Origin: Deltaproteobacteria bacterium
GTDB taxonomy: Bacteria > Desulfobacterota > Desulfobaccia > Desulfobaccales > 0-14-0-80-60-11
DNA: 39,044 nt
Reading direction: 5' to 3'
Assembly (NCBI GenBank): GCA_016874975.1
Contig: VGSQ01000017.1
Span: 1 to 39,044, forward strand
A program made the position numbers and the translations under genes. The stretch's first letter is position 1. Each line of letters opens with the position of its first letter. The notes under the pieces were generated by a model. The model searched no databases. It was not told where the DNA came from and was given only the letters and a program-made list of their open reading frames with translations. Shown in pieces: positions 24,891 to 32,474 of this stretch.

Positions 24891-26518
24891 AGGTCGCCGG
24901 TCCTCGTGTCAAAAAGTGAGTGATTTTTTTTGCCCCCGCCCGCGGAAAAAACGTCCGTAATGTCCGTAATGTCCGTAACGTCCGGGGCCGGGGCCGTGGT
25001 TTCTTCGGACGTTTCGGACGTTTCGGACGTTTCGGACGTTTTTTCCAAACCGTACGAGCTAAAAATTTTCATAATTTTTTCTTCGTTCCAGATGAGCGCA
25101 GAAGCGCTATCGCCTGTCTGCCCTCTATCAAGCCCCAGGCCCCACAGTTTCCGCCCCATGCGCTGATAGCTTAGGTGGGCCTTTTCGGTCCTGTTCTCAT
25201 TGAAGGCTTCGGTGATTCGCTTAACGGGCAGGATGCCCCGCTCCACCTCACCGCGCAGGGAGTTCAGGGTTAGGAGGATTTGGGCTTCCAGGGAATCCAG
25301 CTTGTCAATCCCGCGTTGCCTTTCAAATTCCCGCACCAAGGTCCAGAAGGCTGCTTCCCGGTCGGGCTTCACCAGTCGGATGATTTGAAGTATTGGCTTA
25401 AGAATGTCCCCCAGGCGTCCCGCCGCAGGCTTCAGCATCTCCGGCAAGGCCGTCCCCAAGTGGTGCGCCCGCCAAGCAGTCAGGCGCTCCTTGAGGGGTC
25501 GGGCCGCTTCCGGGGTTACGTCGTCTTCAAACCGCCGGGAGGTCTGGGGCATATTCACCTGCAAGGCGCGGGTGTCAAGGATGTTGTGCACTTGAATGTT
25601 GGTAGCAATGATGGTGGGGCCGAAGACGTGATAGAAAACCGTGTCCTTGTGCGCTCCCTTTTCGGGGTAGAGCACTCGCGGCACGGCGATCCCCCTCTCA
25701 TATCGGCAAAGGACGATATCTTCACATCCCGCCCGCACAGCTTTTTCCCAAAAGTTCATGGTATCGAAAAAGATGGTAGCCTGATAGTGGTGGGCCAGCC
25801 GCACCAGGTATGCATCCCGCAGGGATTCCACATGGACGCCGCGCCGGGCCACGGTCACCATGCCCTTTCCGGTTCGAGTTTTTCCCCGTTCCGGCACGGC
25901 AAAGAGGCAAATTTCCGGGGAATACTGGCATGGCTCAAGCAGATAGGTGTGGAAATCCCAGGCGGCCAGAAGGTCATAATGGGCTTCCTGGGGGAGTTCG
26001 GAAATCCCTGCATGGTAGGCCACCAGGGCAGCATAGAGGGCGCTTGGGGCCTCAGCCCGTTCGTAATGGCGCAGCACCTCCCCTGCCCTGGGCAGGAGCC
26101 ACGGGATTTTATCGGGCGGAGGGGGTGCGTATGTCTCCACGTCCGTTTCCCAGGACGTGCACACCAGGAGTTCACCATCCGGTTGTTTCATAAGGAAGGC
26201 CGGCTCGCCTTCATGCTCCACCAGGTCCACCAGGCCGGGGAGCATGGCGCTGAGGGTGGGCTCGCCGTTGCCGCTCCTTCCCCCGGTGCGCGCCGCCTTC
26301 TTGCGGGCCTCCCTCACCTCATCCCGCAGAGCCTTGAACCATCCCTTCCCCAAAGAAGTTTGGGCCTGAAGGCCCTCGAACGCGTCTTCAATTTCCGTCG
26401 GGCTCAGGTCCACCAGCAGGGGGAGGGCATGGCGCAGCAAAGCCTTGGCCTGGTCCGGCGGGGTGTCCTTGGTGATCCCAGCCGTCGCCGCCTGCACCGC
26501 GTTCAGCTTATCCGACAT
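24887..26518 (-). CDS. Replicative helicase-like ATPase of the element
   Basis: 543 aa from ATG 26518 (MSDKLNAVQ) with a strong GGAGGT site; the track's start adds 12 residues. An N-terminal region is followed by an ATPase core: a P-loop-like VPERGKTRTGKGMV, Walker B-like TIFFDTMNFW, sensor-like GPTIIATNIQV and an Arg-rich MPQTSRRFED. These fit a divergent primase-associated P-loop or D5-like helicase rather than a DnaB. The C terminus (about 490-530) contains tandem T-S-E and T-D-I tripeptides encoded by 9-bp repeats. It is coupled to the Prim-Pol gene (11-nt overlap), so the pair is likely the element's primase-helicase. Confidence 0.7.
   Translation of the reverse strand: MSDKLNAVQAATAGITKDTPPDQAKALLRHALPLLVDLSPTEIEDAFEGLQAQTSLGKGWFKALRDEVREARKKAARTGGRSGNGEPTLSAMLPGLVDLVEHEGEPAFLMKQPDGELLVCTSWETDVETYAPPPPDKIPWLLPRAGEVLRHYERAEAPSALYAALVAYHAGISELPQEAHYDLLAAWDFHTYLLEPCQYSPEICLFAVPERGKTRTGKGMVTVARRGVHVESLRDAYLVRLAHHYQATIFFDTMNFWEKAVRAGCEDIVLCRYERGIAVPRVLYPEKGAHKDTVFYHVFGPTIIATNIQVHNILDTRALQVNMPQTSRRFEDDVTPEAARPLKERLTAWRAHHLGTALPEMLKPAAGRLGDILKPILQIIRLVKPDREAAFWTLVREFERQRGIDKLDSLEAQILLTLNSLRGEVERGILPVKRITEAFNENRTEKAHLSYQRMGRKLWGLGLDRGQTGDSASALIWNEEKIMKIFSSYGLEKTSETSETSETSEETTAPAPDVTDITDITDVFSAGGGKKNHSLFDTRTGDL
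24951..25039. repeat. Two mirrored 9-bp repeat arrays (iteron-like)
   Basis: Array 1 (24951-24986) has four units of A(C/T)GTCCGTA; array 2 (25004-25039) has four perfect units TTCGGACGT. The reverse complement of unit 2, ACGTCCGAA, differs from unit 1 by one base. The arrays therefore form a large inverted repeat around a 17-bp GC-rich spacer. An AT-rich tract (about 25,040-25,083) abuts array 2. All of this lies in the 3' end of the helicase gene. Confidence 0.85.
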
Positions 26519-27377
26519 GGGCCACCTCCTTTCCGGCGCGCAGGCCGGAAGCAATGGTGCGCTCCACCTCCCGCTCCCCTAGCCCGGTGTTGGCCGCCAC
26601 GATCGTCAGGAGTCCGAGCACGGTGCCTTCGGGCAGGTGTCCCGCCGCCGCCAGTTTGCCCAGGGCGAAGGCCGCACGGTTCAAGACGTTGTTCCGGTCG
26701 CCTTCCGGGGCCTGGGCCAGGCGGGCCAGTTCGTTCCGCAGGGCCGCCCGCCCGTACGGTGTCCCCAGGCTCCCGCCGTGCACCGCCGGGGGAGGGGCCG
26801 TGGGCCTCGGTTCGGGCCGTCGGGCCGCCTCAAAGAGCCAATCAGGACATGGGGCCAGGGGTTGAGTCAGGGGAGTCTGCCAGACGTACCGCCGCCCGGA
26901 GACGTGCAGGGAGGGCGGGGCCAAGACGTAGCCGCCGGCGGCCTTCAGGTCCGCACCAGGGCAGCCGGGAACCTTGGCCGGGAATCTCAGCCCGTCCCCT
27001 GGGTGGGCCAGGTAGTAGTGCCACCCCCCCCCGCCGGTCCGCACCGTGGGGGTTGTGGGCAGGGATCCGGGCAGCCGGTCCGGGTGGCCGCCGTTCCGCG
27101 GGTCCAGGTCTAGCACCACCAGGCCGGAGACGGGGCCGGTCGCAACCCCGATGTTTGCCAGGGGAGCCCGTCGCCACCAGTCCCGGATGACTTTCGGGTC
27201 GTTTGTGGCGCTGTTGACGCCATGCGGGGCCAGGCTCCCCAGGGGATGCTTGGCGGGATGCTGGCAATCCGCCTTGCCGCAGGCGCAGCGCCCGCCCACG
27301 GGCCACCACACGGGGAAGACAGCCCACCCACGGGCCGCGTAGCTCAGGGCCGCGTCCATGCGGGGGTTGCCGCTCAC
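26508..27377 (-). CDS. Bifunctional DNA primase/polymerase (Prim-Pol)
   Basis: 289 aa. Prim-Pol (PF09250-like) features: AALSYAARGWAVFPVWW, a Cys/His cluster (CACGKADCQHPAKHP) typical of the family, IGVATGPVSGLVVLDLDPRNGG with the catalytic D-x-D, and TGGGGWHYYLAHPG. The GYVLAPPSLHVSGRRYVW block completes the domain at about residue 175. A C-terminal PriCT-like helical part (EGDRNNVLNRAAFALGKLAAAGHLPEG) follows. It would make primers for the element's replication. The start overlaps the AlpA-type gene stop (ATGA). Confidence 0.9.
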   Translation of the reverse strand: MSGNPRMDAALSYAARGWAVFPVWWPVGGRCACGKADCQHPAKHPLGSLAPHGVNSATNDPKVIRDWWRRAPLANIGVATGPVSGLVVLDLDPRNGGHPDRLPGSLPTTPTVRTGGGGWHYYLAHPGDGLRFPAKVPGCPGADLKAAGGYVLAPPSLHVSGRRYVWQTPLTQPLAPCPDWLFEAARRPEPRPTAPPPAVHGGSLGTPYGRAALRNELARLAQAPEGDRNNVLNRAAFALGKLAAAGHLPEGTVLGLLTIVAANTGLGEREVERTIASGLRAGKEVAHVG

Positions 27378-27580
27378 CGGGAGCCCCCACGGCGGCGGTC
27401 GCCGTTTCGGGGCGGGATTGCGCTTCGGGCGATAAAAGCCTCAAGGTCGGAAAGTCGGAAGCGCACCGCCCTCCCCAGCTTGACAAAGGGGATTCTCTTG
27501 GCCCCGGTCCAGGTGCGGAGAGTTAAAGGCGAAAGGTTGAGGAATGCTGCGGCCTGCTTGATGTTGAGAAGTGTTTCCAA
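27374..27580 (-). CDS. AlpA/excisionase-type helix-turn-helix protein
   Basis: 68 aa. MerR-like winged helix (LLNIKQAAAFLNLSPLTLRTWTGAKRIPFVKLGRAVRFRLSDLEAFIA), the compact fold of AlpA regulators and excisionases (Xis). A basic C-terminal tail (RNGDRRRGGSR) could contact DNA. It is first of the coupled alpA-primpol-helicase-TubC-like set, so it may switch replication on, help excision, or both. Confidence 0.85.
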   Translation of the reverse strand: METLLNIKQAAAFLNLSPLTLRTWTGAKRIPFVKLGRAVRFRLSDLEAFIARSAIPPRNGDRRRGGSR

Positions 27581-27699
27581 GGGCTCACCTCCGTTTTTCT
27601 TATGAGGTTACGCCTTGATTTAGGTGGGTGATATTGACGAAAAGGGGGTGCCCCCAAAACGTCTTATTTTATTTCGGACGGGAATCTTGAAATTTTACT

Positions 27700-28362
27700 T
27701 CACAAGTCGCCGATGAGGGCCTTAACCCTTTCATGCCAGCGTTTGACTTGCTTTAGGCAGGCTTGGGTATCGAAGTCATAGGTGGGTTGTTTGCCCTCGG
27801 TTTCAGGGAATAGTCGCCAGGTTGCCTTTGTGAAGTTAAGGCCTTCATTCTCAATCAGGTCATAGGCTTCAAACATGCGGTCCATCTCGTCTTTATTCAG
27901 AATCCCCCCACCCCTGGGCGGAGTTTCGGGACGCTCCACCTTCAATCTCATGGTTTTTATAGCCTCTTCAAACTCAGCCATGAGGCGTTTTATGGGGAAA
28001 GTCAGGTCAACCGTCAGGTCCAGATACTTCCCGGCAAACAATTCGCTTCCATAGCTCACCGGGCCTTTCTGAAGCTCACCCAACCCCAGGGCTCCCATAA
28101 CTTGTTCACCCTCGTATGAGCCCACAAAGGCGGTTCGAAAGGCTTGCTCCAAGGCATGTTCAGGCGGCATATCAAGCCAGGCTTGCTCGTATATCTCCCT
28201 TTCGGGTTTCTCCGCATACTCTTGCAGCCGGGCTTCAAGCTCAGCCTGCACCTCTTCCCGGTTCGCCTCACAAAAATCTCGGAAAGCACGGGTGCGCCAC
28301 ATGGCTAACCACTTCTCGCGGTTCCTGATAGCGGTGATGGTGTGGGGGGGCCGGTCCGTCAT
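27700..28362 (-). CDS. Uncharacterised element protein
   Basis: 220 aa from ATG 28362 with AGGAGGTG upstream; the track's start 43 codons earlier has no ribosome site. Predicted mostly helical and soluble: REKWLAMWRTRAFRDFCEANREEVQAELEARLQEYAEK, then ILNKDEMDRMFEAYDLIENEGLNFTKATWRLFPE. Codon use is less GC-rich than in the primase genes. No family recognised. It lies alone, 120 bp upstream of alpA, nearest to attR. Confidence 0.7.
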   Translation of the reverse strand: MTDRPPHTITAIRNREKWLAMWRTRAFRDFCEANREEVQAELEARLQEYAEKPEREIYEQAWLDMPPEHALEQAFRTAFVGSYEGEQVMGALGLGELQKGPVSYGSELFAGKYLDLTVDLTFPIKRLMAEFEEAIKTMRLKVERPETPPRGGGILNKDEMDRMFEAYDLIENEGLNFTKATWRLFPETEGKQPTYDFDTQACLKQVKRWHERVKALIGDL

Positions 28363-28681
28363 AAGCCACCTCCTCTTGTGGCCTCTCAAGGTAGGAACCC
28401 CCCAAGGCGGGGAGGATGCCGCCCTGTCCCTGGGGTAGCTAATCCCAGGTGAGGGGGGAAAGGGGTTGTCAGCTTGCGGCCCTACGCACAAAAGTCCGAA
28501 ATACGCGATTGAGTAATTTCAATGACTTACAGACAAGCCCTTGGTGTCCATATAGGTGTCTAGACATCCCATTTTTAGGGCTATCTTGAGCATTCTTAAA
28601 CACAATAGCACATGACGTAAGTGCTTACAAGAGCTAAGATAAACTTACTTGGCATAACTCCCGCTGACGGCTTTGGTAGCA
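28363..28681. other. Right end of the element, non-coding
   Basis: About 320 bp between the last element gene and attR. It holds the second copy of the 18-mer arm site (28543-28560) and otherwise AT-rich sequence with no ORF. It is a plausible attachment arm where integrase and the AlpA-like protein would bind. Confidence 0.5.
28543..28560 (+). repeat. Putative integrase arm site, copy 2
   Basis: GGTGTCCATATAGGTGTC, identical to 21451-21468, about 120 bp inside attR. Confidence 0.6.
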
Positions 28682-28726
28682 CTGCAAAACCGTTATTCAC
28701 CGGTTCGAATCCGGTTGCCGCCTCCA
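28682..28726 (+). repeat. attR, 45-bp direct repeat copy 2
   Basis: Exact copy of the tRNA-Cys 3' half; no 5' half precedes it, so it is the displaced original tRNA end. Sequence after 28726 is the pre-insertion chromosome. Confidence 0.93.
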
Positions 28727-28822
28727 GTGACTATAGTAAGTTGCCCTCCTCTTTCTCCCTTTCAAAATCCCTTGGTGAATATCTAGGTGAAAATCGCGCC
28801 TTTTGCAAAACCCGCTTATCCT

Positions 28823-28893
28823 GTCACCCTGAGCGCAAGTGAAAGTTTTCATAAGTTTGAAAATACGAGAAATTTCGGTGCGCTCAGAATGAC
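28823..28893. repeat. MITE-like inverted repeat
   Basis: 71-bp unit with 14-bp terminal inverted repeats, GTCACCCTGAGCGC at the left and GCGCTCAGAATGAC at the right (two mismatches). The GTCA(T/C)(T/C)CTGAGCG end type is common among small dispersed bacterial repeats. No ORF inside. Confidence 0.65.
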
Positions 28894-29021
28894 GAAACCG
28901 GGCTATGCAATAATTTTGGTAGAGTAGAGCACTGATGAGAGAGAGCGTGACCACGAGCGCCTCGTGGCACGCCACTACTGCGGTCCAGGTCAGGCCAGGC
29001 CCTCATCCGCGCCCCCTCGTC

Positions 29022-29054
29022 AAACCGGACGTGCGGGTTTCCCGCATCCGGCTT
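29022..29054 (-). ncRNA. Group II intron domain V
   Basis: On the minus strand AAGCCGGATGCGGGAAA pairs with CCCGCACGTCCGGTTT, giving the two-part helix, GAAA-like loop and AGC triad of catalytic domain V. It lies 50 nt downstream of the maturase fragment; the following GC-rich sequence probably includes domain VI. Confidence 0.8.
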
Positions 29055-29105
29055 ACCGATGATCTCTCAGCCCCAGGCATTCGCAGGGAGTTGACGGCTG
29101 TGCCA

Positions 29106-29549
29106 TTACAGGTAGATCAGCCCCTGGGACCTCAGGGCCTGATACCGCGAAGGCCCCTCCAGTTGCCGACCACGTCGTCGGCTCCGCGTCCTCATAAAGC
29201 AACGCAGCCGGGTCTGCACGTACCAGTTCACCTTTTTGCAGGCCAGGCGGGGATATCCAAAGCTGAAGTAGTTCCTCCAGCCCCGCAGATACCGATTCAA
29301 CTTGCCGATTACTTCGGCAAGGGGCTGTTGCACCCGCCTCTGGGTCATCTCCCGCAGTCGGCGCCGCACTCGGTTCATGGCCTGGGTCGAGGGCACGATG
29401 TTGAGATACCTGCCGCCGCCCCGCCGATGGCGGTCAAACCGAAAGGTAAAGCCCAGAAAATCCAGGCTTGCACCCGCCTTATGCAGGTTAACGACGAAGA
29501 TCGGCTCAATCACCAACAGCAAGGCCATCCGGACCACTCGGTCCTTAAT
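29106..29549 (-). pseudogene. Group II intron reverse transcriptase/maturase, gutted remnant
   Basis: Readable on the minus strand as IKDRVVRMALLLVIEPIF, the start of the RT domain, joined directly and in frame to VVNLHKAGASLDFLGFTFRFDR, its far end. The palm with the catalytic YADD motif is missing. The maturase domain X (LNRYLRGWRNYFSFGYPRLACKKVNWYV) and C terminus (GPSRYQALRSQGLIYL) remain. The 5' side is cut exactly where the 120-bp direct repeat begins (29549). It cannot reverse-transcribe; domain V downstream survives. Confidence 0.85.
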
Positions 29550-29668
29550 CCTACTACGTGGAATTATTGATTAACCCTTAACAAATGCTGACAAATCCCC
29601 CCTGACCCCCCTTTAGCAAAGGGGGGAAAATGAAAGGACTTTTGGACTACTGAACGCAGTAGCATTAG
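29549..29668. repeat. 120-bp direct repeat, copy 1
   Basis: Begins TCCTACTACGTGGAATTATT and ends GCAGTAGCATTAG. It matches 30620-30738 with about three substitutions and one 1-bp gap. It contains the hairpin CCCCCCTTTAGCAAAGGGGGG and a second small hairpin CTACTGAACGCAGTAG. Confidence 0.9.
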
Positions 29669-29689
29669 TTTACATAATATCCTAAACAT

Positions 29690-29990
29690 CTTTTCATGTG
29701 TTATGGGTGGGCCGGCGGCCCATGAGGGACTGCTATGAAAAGTTCCTTATCCCCCTCTCCCCGCGGGGGAGAGGGCTGGGGTGAGGGGGAAAACTTTTCA
29801 TGCTTTGTGAGTGGGCCTCAGGCCCATGAGCAACTGTCTTGAAAAGTCTTGGTGGCGCCGGCATCTTGCCGGTGCGGCGCACAGGCTGAAAGCCTGTGCC
29901 CAAAGGCGGCGGGCAGAGACGCCCGCCCCACCGGCCTTTTCATGTGCTATGGGTGGGCCGGCGGCCCATGAGGGGCTGCTCAGAAGGGTG
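29690..29990. repeat. Cluster of different extragenic palindromes
   Basis: In 300 bp: three copies of a unit opening CTTTTCAT with core TGGGCC-N3-GGCCCA (29708-29722, 29812-29826, 29954-29968). Between them lie CCCTCTCCCC/GGGGAGAGGG (29753-29775), CCGGCA/TGCCGG (29858-29872), GCACAGGCT/AGCCTGTGC (29879-29899) and GGCGGGC/GCCCGCC (29908-29927). No coding potential. Confidence 0.85.
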
Positions 29991-30411
29991 CTGGAACAGA
30001 CCGAGCGCCGGGTGTTCCGCGGCGAGAAGGCGCCTGCGGGCGACGAGGTGGTCTCCTTCTTTGCTCACCCGGCAGGAGGCGATCTACGGCCGCCCGCCCC
30101 TGAAGACCGCGGCGGACGGCGGCTTTGCCTCCCGGGATAATCTGCGGCTGGCCAAGACCCGTGGCGTCAAGGACGTGATGTTCGCCAAGAAGCGGGGCCT
30201 GGGGGTGCTGGACATGGTCCGGAGCCTGTGGGTTTACCAAAAGCTGCGGAACTTTCGGGCCGGCATCGAGGCCAATATTTCCCGGCTGAAACGGGCCTTT
30301 GGTCTGGATCGCTGCACCTGGCAGGGCTGGCCCGGCTTCCGGCAATATGTCTGGAGCGCGGTGGTGTCCTACAATGTCCTGGTTCTGGGGATGTTGCTGC
30401 CGGCTCACTGA
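29975..30411 (+). pseudogene. Transposase remnant (ISNCY-like), frameshifted with the middle deleted
   Basis: Frame 1 reads LRRVLEQTERRVFRGEKAPAGDEVVSFFA. After a shift and loss of the central segment, frame 2 continues QEAIYGRPPLKTAADGGFASRDNLRLAKTRGVKDVMFAKKRGL, then FRAGIEANISRLKRAFGLDRCTW and YVWSAVVSYNVLVLG. This is the C-terminal third of a DDE transposase of the ISNCY-like type. The N-terminal half is absent and there are no terminal inverted repeats, so it is dead. Confidence 0.8.
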
Positions 30412-30814
30412 GGTGGCCCCACCCCGGGCGTCCTGACCAGGGGAGAAGTCTGCCCGGAATAAGGGAAAATCAGGCCTAAAGCCCCGGCTAACCGGCAAAT
30501 TCGCTTTCATAGACTTCGATTAACCAGAGCGCAGGCCAGAAATGGCCTGCCGACGCTAACACACCCACATGAAAGCACGACTTTCTGGATGAGAACTATC
30601 TAAAACCGCCAGAACTTAGTCCTACTACGTGGAATTATTGATTAACCCTTAACAAATACTGACAAATCCGCCCTGACCTCCCTTTAGCAAAGGGGGAAAA
30701 TGAAAGGACTTTTGGACTACTGAACGCAGTAGCATTAGCCTGGCGCACCAAGAGCCTCATATAATAAAGTTTGCCGTGGGAAGGGAGCCCGGGACCGGAG
30801 GCCCCAGCCACCCC
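30412..30814. other. Gap between transposase remnant and yggS
   Basis: Holds the second 119-bp direct repeat (30620-30738). The rest (30412-30619) has no ORF or recognisable motif and is probably the old IS flank. Confidence 0.5.
30620..30738. repeat. 119-bp direct repeat, copy 2
   Basis: Nearly identical to 29549-29668, same orientation, 951 bp further on. The two copies bracket the palindrome cluster and transposase remnant. Confidence 0.9.
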
Positions 30815-31507
30815 TCAGGGCTTCGGCGGCCGGGGGCCGAAGATGAGGGCGCCCAGGCGCACCAGGGTGGCCCCTTCCTCCACGGCCACTTCGAAGTCCC
30901 CGCTCATGCCCATGGAAAGCTCGGGCAGAGGGTCGGCGGTCAGGCCCTGTTCCGCCAGACGGTCCCGCAGCTCCCGCAAGGCCCGGAAGTAAGGGCGGAC
31001 CTCCTCGGCCTCCGGGAGCCAGGGGGGGATGGCCATCAGGCCGGACACCTTCAGGTGGGGCATGCCCACCAAGGCGGCCAACAGGTCGGGGACGTCCTTT
31101 GGGGCGGCCCCGGATTTGCTTTCCTCCCCGGCCAGGTTCACCTGGAGGAGAACCTCCTGCACCTTTCCCAGCCGGCCGGCGGCATCGTTGAGGGCCTGGG
31201 CCAGCCGGAGGCGGTCCACGCTGTGGATCATATGGAAGAGATCCACCGCGGCGCGGGCCTTGTTGGTCTGCAGGTGGCCGATAAAATGCCAGCAGACCTG
31301 GGGCCCCAGGGCGCGGATTTTCTCCCGGGCCTCCTGCAAATAATTTTCCCCCAGGAGAAGCTGTCCGGCGGCCACCGCCTGCCGCAGCCGGTCCTGGTCC
31401 ACGCCTTTGGTCACCGCCAGCAGCCGCACCCGGGCGGGGTCCCGGCCGGTGCGCCGGGCGGCGGCGGCGATGCGCTCCTGCACGGCACGCAGATTTTCGG
31501 CGATCAT
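30815..31507 (-). CDS. YggS/PLPBP-family pyridoxal phosphate homeostasis protein
   Basis: 230 aa from ATG 31507 (MIAENLRAV); the track's GTG at 31540 has no ribosome site. Fold-type III PLP-binding protein: Lys in RLLAVTKGVD carries the cofactor, with GENYLQEAREKI, WHFIGHLQTNKA, LLQVNLAGEESKSG, SGLMAIPP and LSMGMSGDFEVAVEEGATLVRLG. It has no catalytic activity of its own and buffers PLP. It is followed on the same strand by tatD upstream at 31596-32399, probably one unit. Confidence 0.93.
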   Translation of the reverse strand: MIAENLRAVQERIAAAARRTGRDPARVRLLAVTKGVDQDRLRQAVAAGQLLLGENYLQEAREKIRALGPQVCWHFIGHLQTNKARAAVDLFHMIHSVDRLRLAQALNDAAGRLGKVQEVLLQVNLAGEESKSGAAPKDVPDLLAALVGMPHLKVSGLMAIPPWLPEAEEVRPYFRALRELRDRLAEQGLTADPLPELSMGMSGDFEVAVEEGATLVRLGALIFGPRPPKP

Positions 31508-31595
31508 GGTAGTGCCTGACTGTTCGGTTGGGAGCGTCACCGGCGGGAGGTTGGCGGCGCCGTATCGCCCCCTCTGGTTTTTCCCCGGGCCGCCT

Positions 31596-32399
31596 TTATT
31601 TCTCCGACTCCGGCGGCAGTCTGCCGTTCAGTCCGAAAAGCGTGACCGTGTTGTTCCAGGTTCGCTCGGCCAACCGCGAGAGGGGCAGGTCGTGGAGCCG
31701 GGCCAGGGTTGCCGCAGTGGCGGGGAGATAGGCCGGTTCATTGCGTTTGCCCCGCCAGGGCTGGGGGGCCAGATACGGGCAGTCCGTTTCCACCAGCAGC
31801 CGGTCCAGGGGAAGCCGGGCGGCCACCCGGCGCAAGGGTTCGGCCGGCGGGTAGGTGAGCACGCCGGAGAAAGAGAGATACAGGCCCAGGTCCAGGAAGT
31901 CCCGGGCTTCCTCATAGCTTCCGGCGAAGCAATGCATGACGCCGCCCGGCAGCCGGCCGCGGAATTCCCGGAGAATTTTGAGCGTGGCCGCGGTGGCCTC
32001 ACGGGTATGCACCACCACGACCCGATTGAGGCCGCAGGCCCATTCCAGGAGCTCCCGGAACCAGAATTCCTGGACTGCTTCCGGCGAGCGGCGGCGGTAG
32101 AAATCCAGGCCGATTTCGCCCACCGCCACCACCTTGGGGTGGCGGACCAGGGGGGTCAGGGCGTCGATGGTCTCCGGCCGCAGGGCTTGGGCGCCGTGGG
32201 GATGAACCCCCACGGTGGCGAAGACCTGGGGAAAGCGCTGGGCGCTGTCCACCACCTGCCGGGAATTGGCCAGGCCGATGCCCACGTTGATGACCAGGTG
32301 CACCCCGGCCTGCCGGGCGCGATTAAGCACCTCATCTTTCATGGAGGCCATCTGGGGCTCATCCAGATGGGCATGGGAGTCTGCAAGCTTCACGTTCAT
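31596..32399 (-). CDS. tatD: TatD-family metal-dependent deoxyribonuclease
   Basis: 267 aa, typical length. TIM-barrel hydrolase metal ligands: DSHAHLDEP, VGEIGLDFYRR, VVVHTREA, HCFAGSYEEA and ETDCPYLAPQPWRGKRNEP, the last being the family's end signature. TatD-type nucleases act as 3'-5' exonucleases in DNA repair and turnover. It starts in the region shared with the divergent gene at 32475. Confidence 0.94.
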   Translation of the reverse strand: MNVKLADSHAHLDEPQMASMKDEVLNRARQAGVHLVINVGIGLANSRQVVDSAQRFPQVFATVGVHPHGAQALRPETIDALTPLVRHPKVVAVGEIGLDFYRRRSPEAVQEFWFRELLEWACGLNRVVVVHTREATAATLKILREFRGRLPGGVMHCFAGSYEEARDFLDLGLYLSFSGVLTYPPAEPLRRVAARLPLDRLLVETDCPYLAPQPWRGKRNEPAYLPATAATLARLHDLPLSRLAERTWNNTVTLFGLNGRLPPESEK

Positions 32400-32474
32400 A
32401 GGCAGATGCAGGTAGACGAGTTCAGGCTACCATGGTAAAATATCTCAAATTTTCGCAACCTGCAAGGAGCGGCC

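Larger units (their letters stand above)
21384..28726. mobile_element. 7.3-kb integrative element in tRNA-Cys
   Basis: Bounded by a perfect 45-bp direct repeat of the tRNA-Cys 3' half (attL 21384-21428, attR 28682-28726), with a tyrosine integrase immediately inside attL. Every gene inside is on the minus strand: int, xre, small genes, a DUF5681-like gene, a zinc-ribbon membrane protein, a TubC-like/zinc protein, helicase-like ATPase, Prim-Pol, AlpA-type regulator and an unknown. There are no capsid, tail, terminase or conjugation genes, so it may be a satellite, a plasmid-like integrative element, or a mobilisable island that depends on helper functions. Confidence 0.9.

Noticed and set aside
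24951-25039. Short CRISPR array
   Set aside because: Units are 9 bp, contiguous with no spacers, and lie in a coding sequence.
25280-27190. 636-aa plus-strand ORF across the helicase and Prim-Pol genes
   Set aside because: Shadow of two recognisable genes, with Arg/Pro/Gly-rich frame noise and no motif.
28650-28666. Possible second sigma-54 promoter (TGGCATAACTCCCGCT)
   Set aside because: The -12 box is poor and no gene follows on that strand; it lies against attR.
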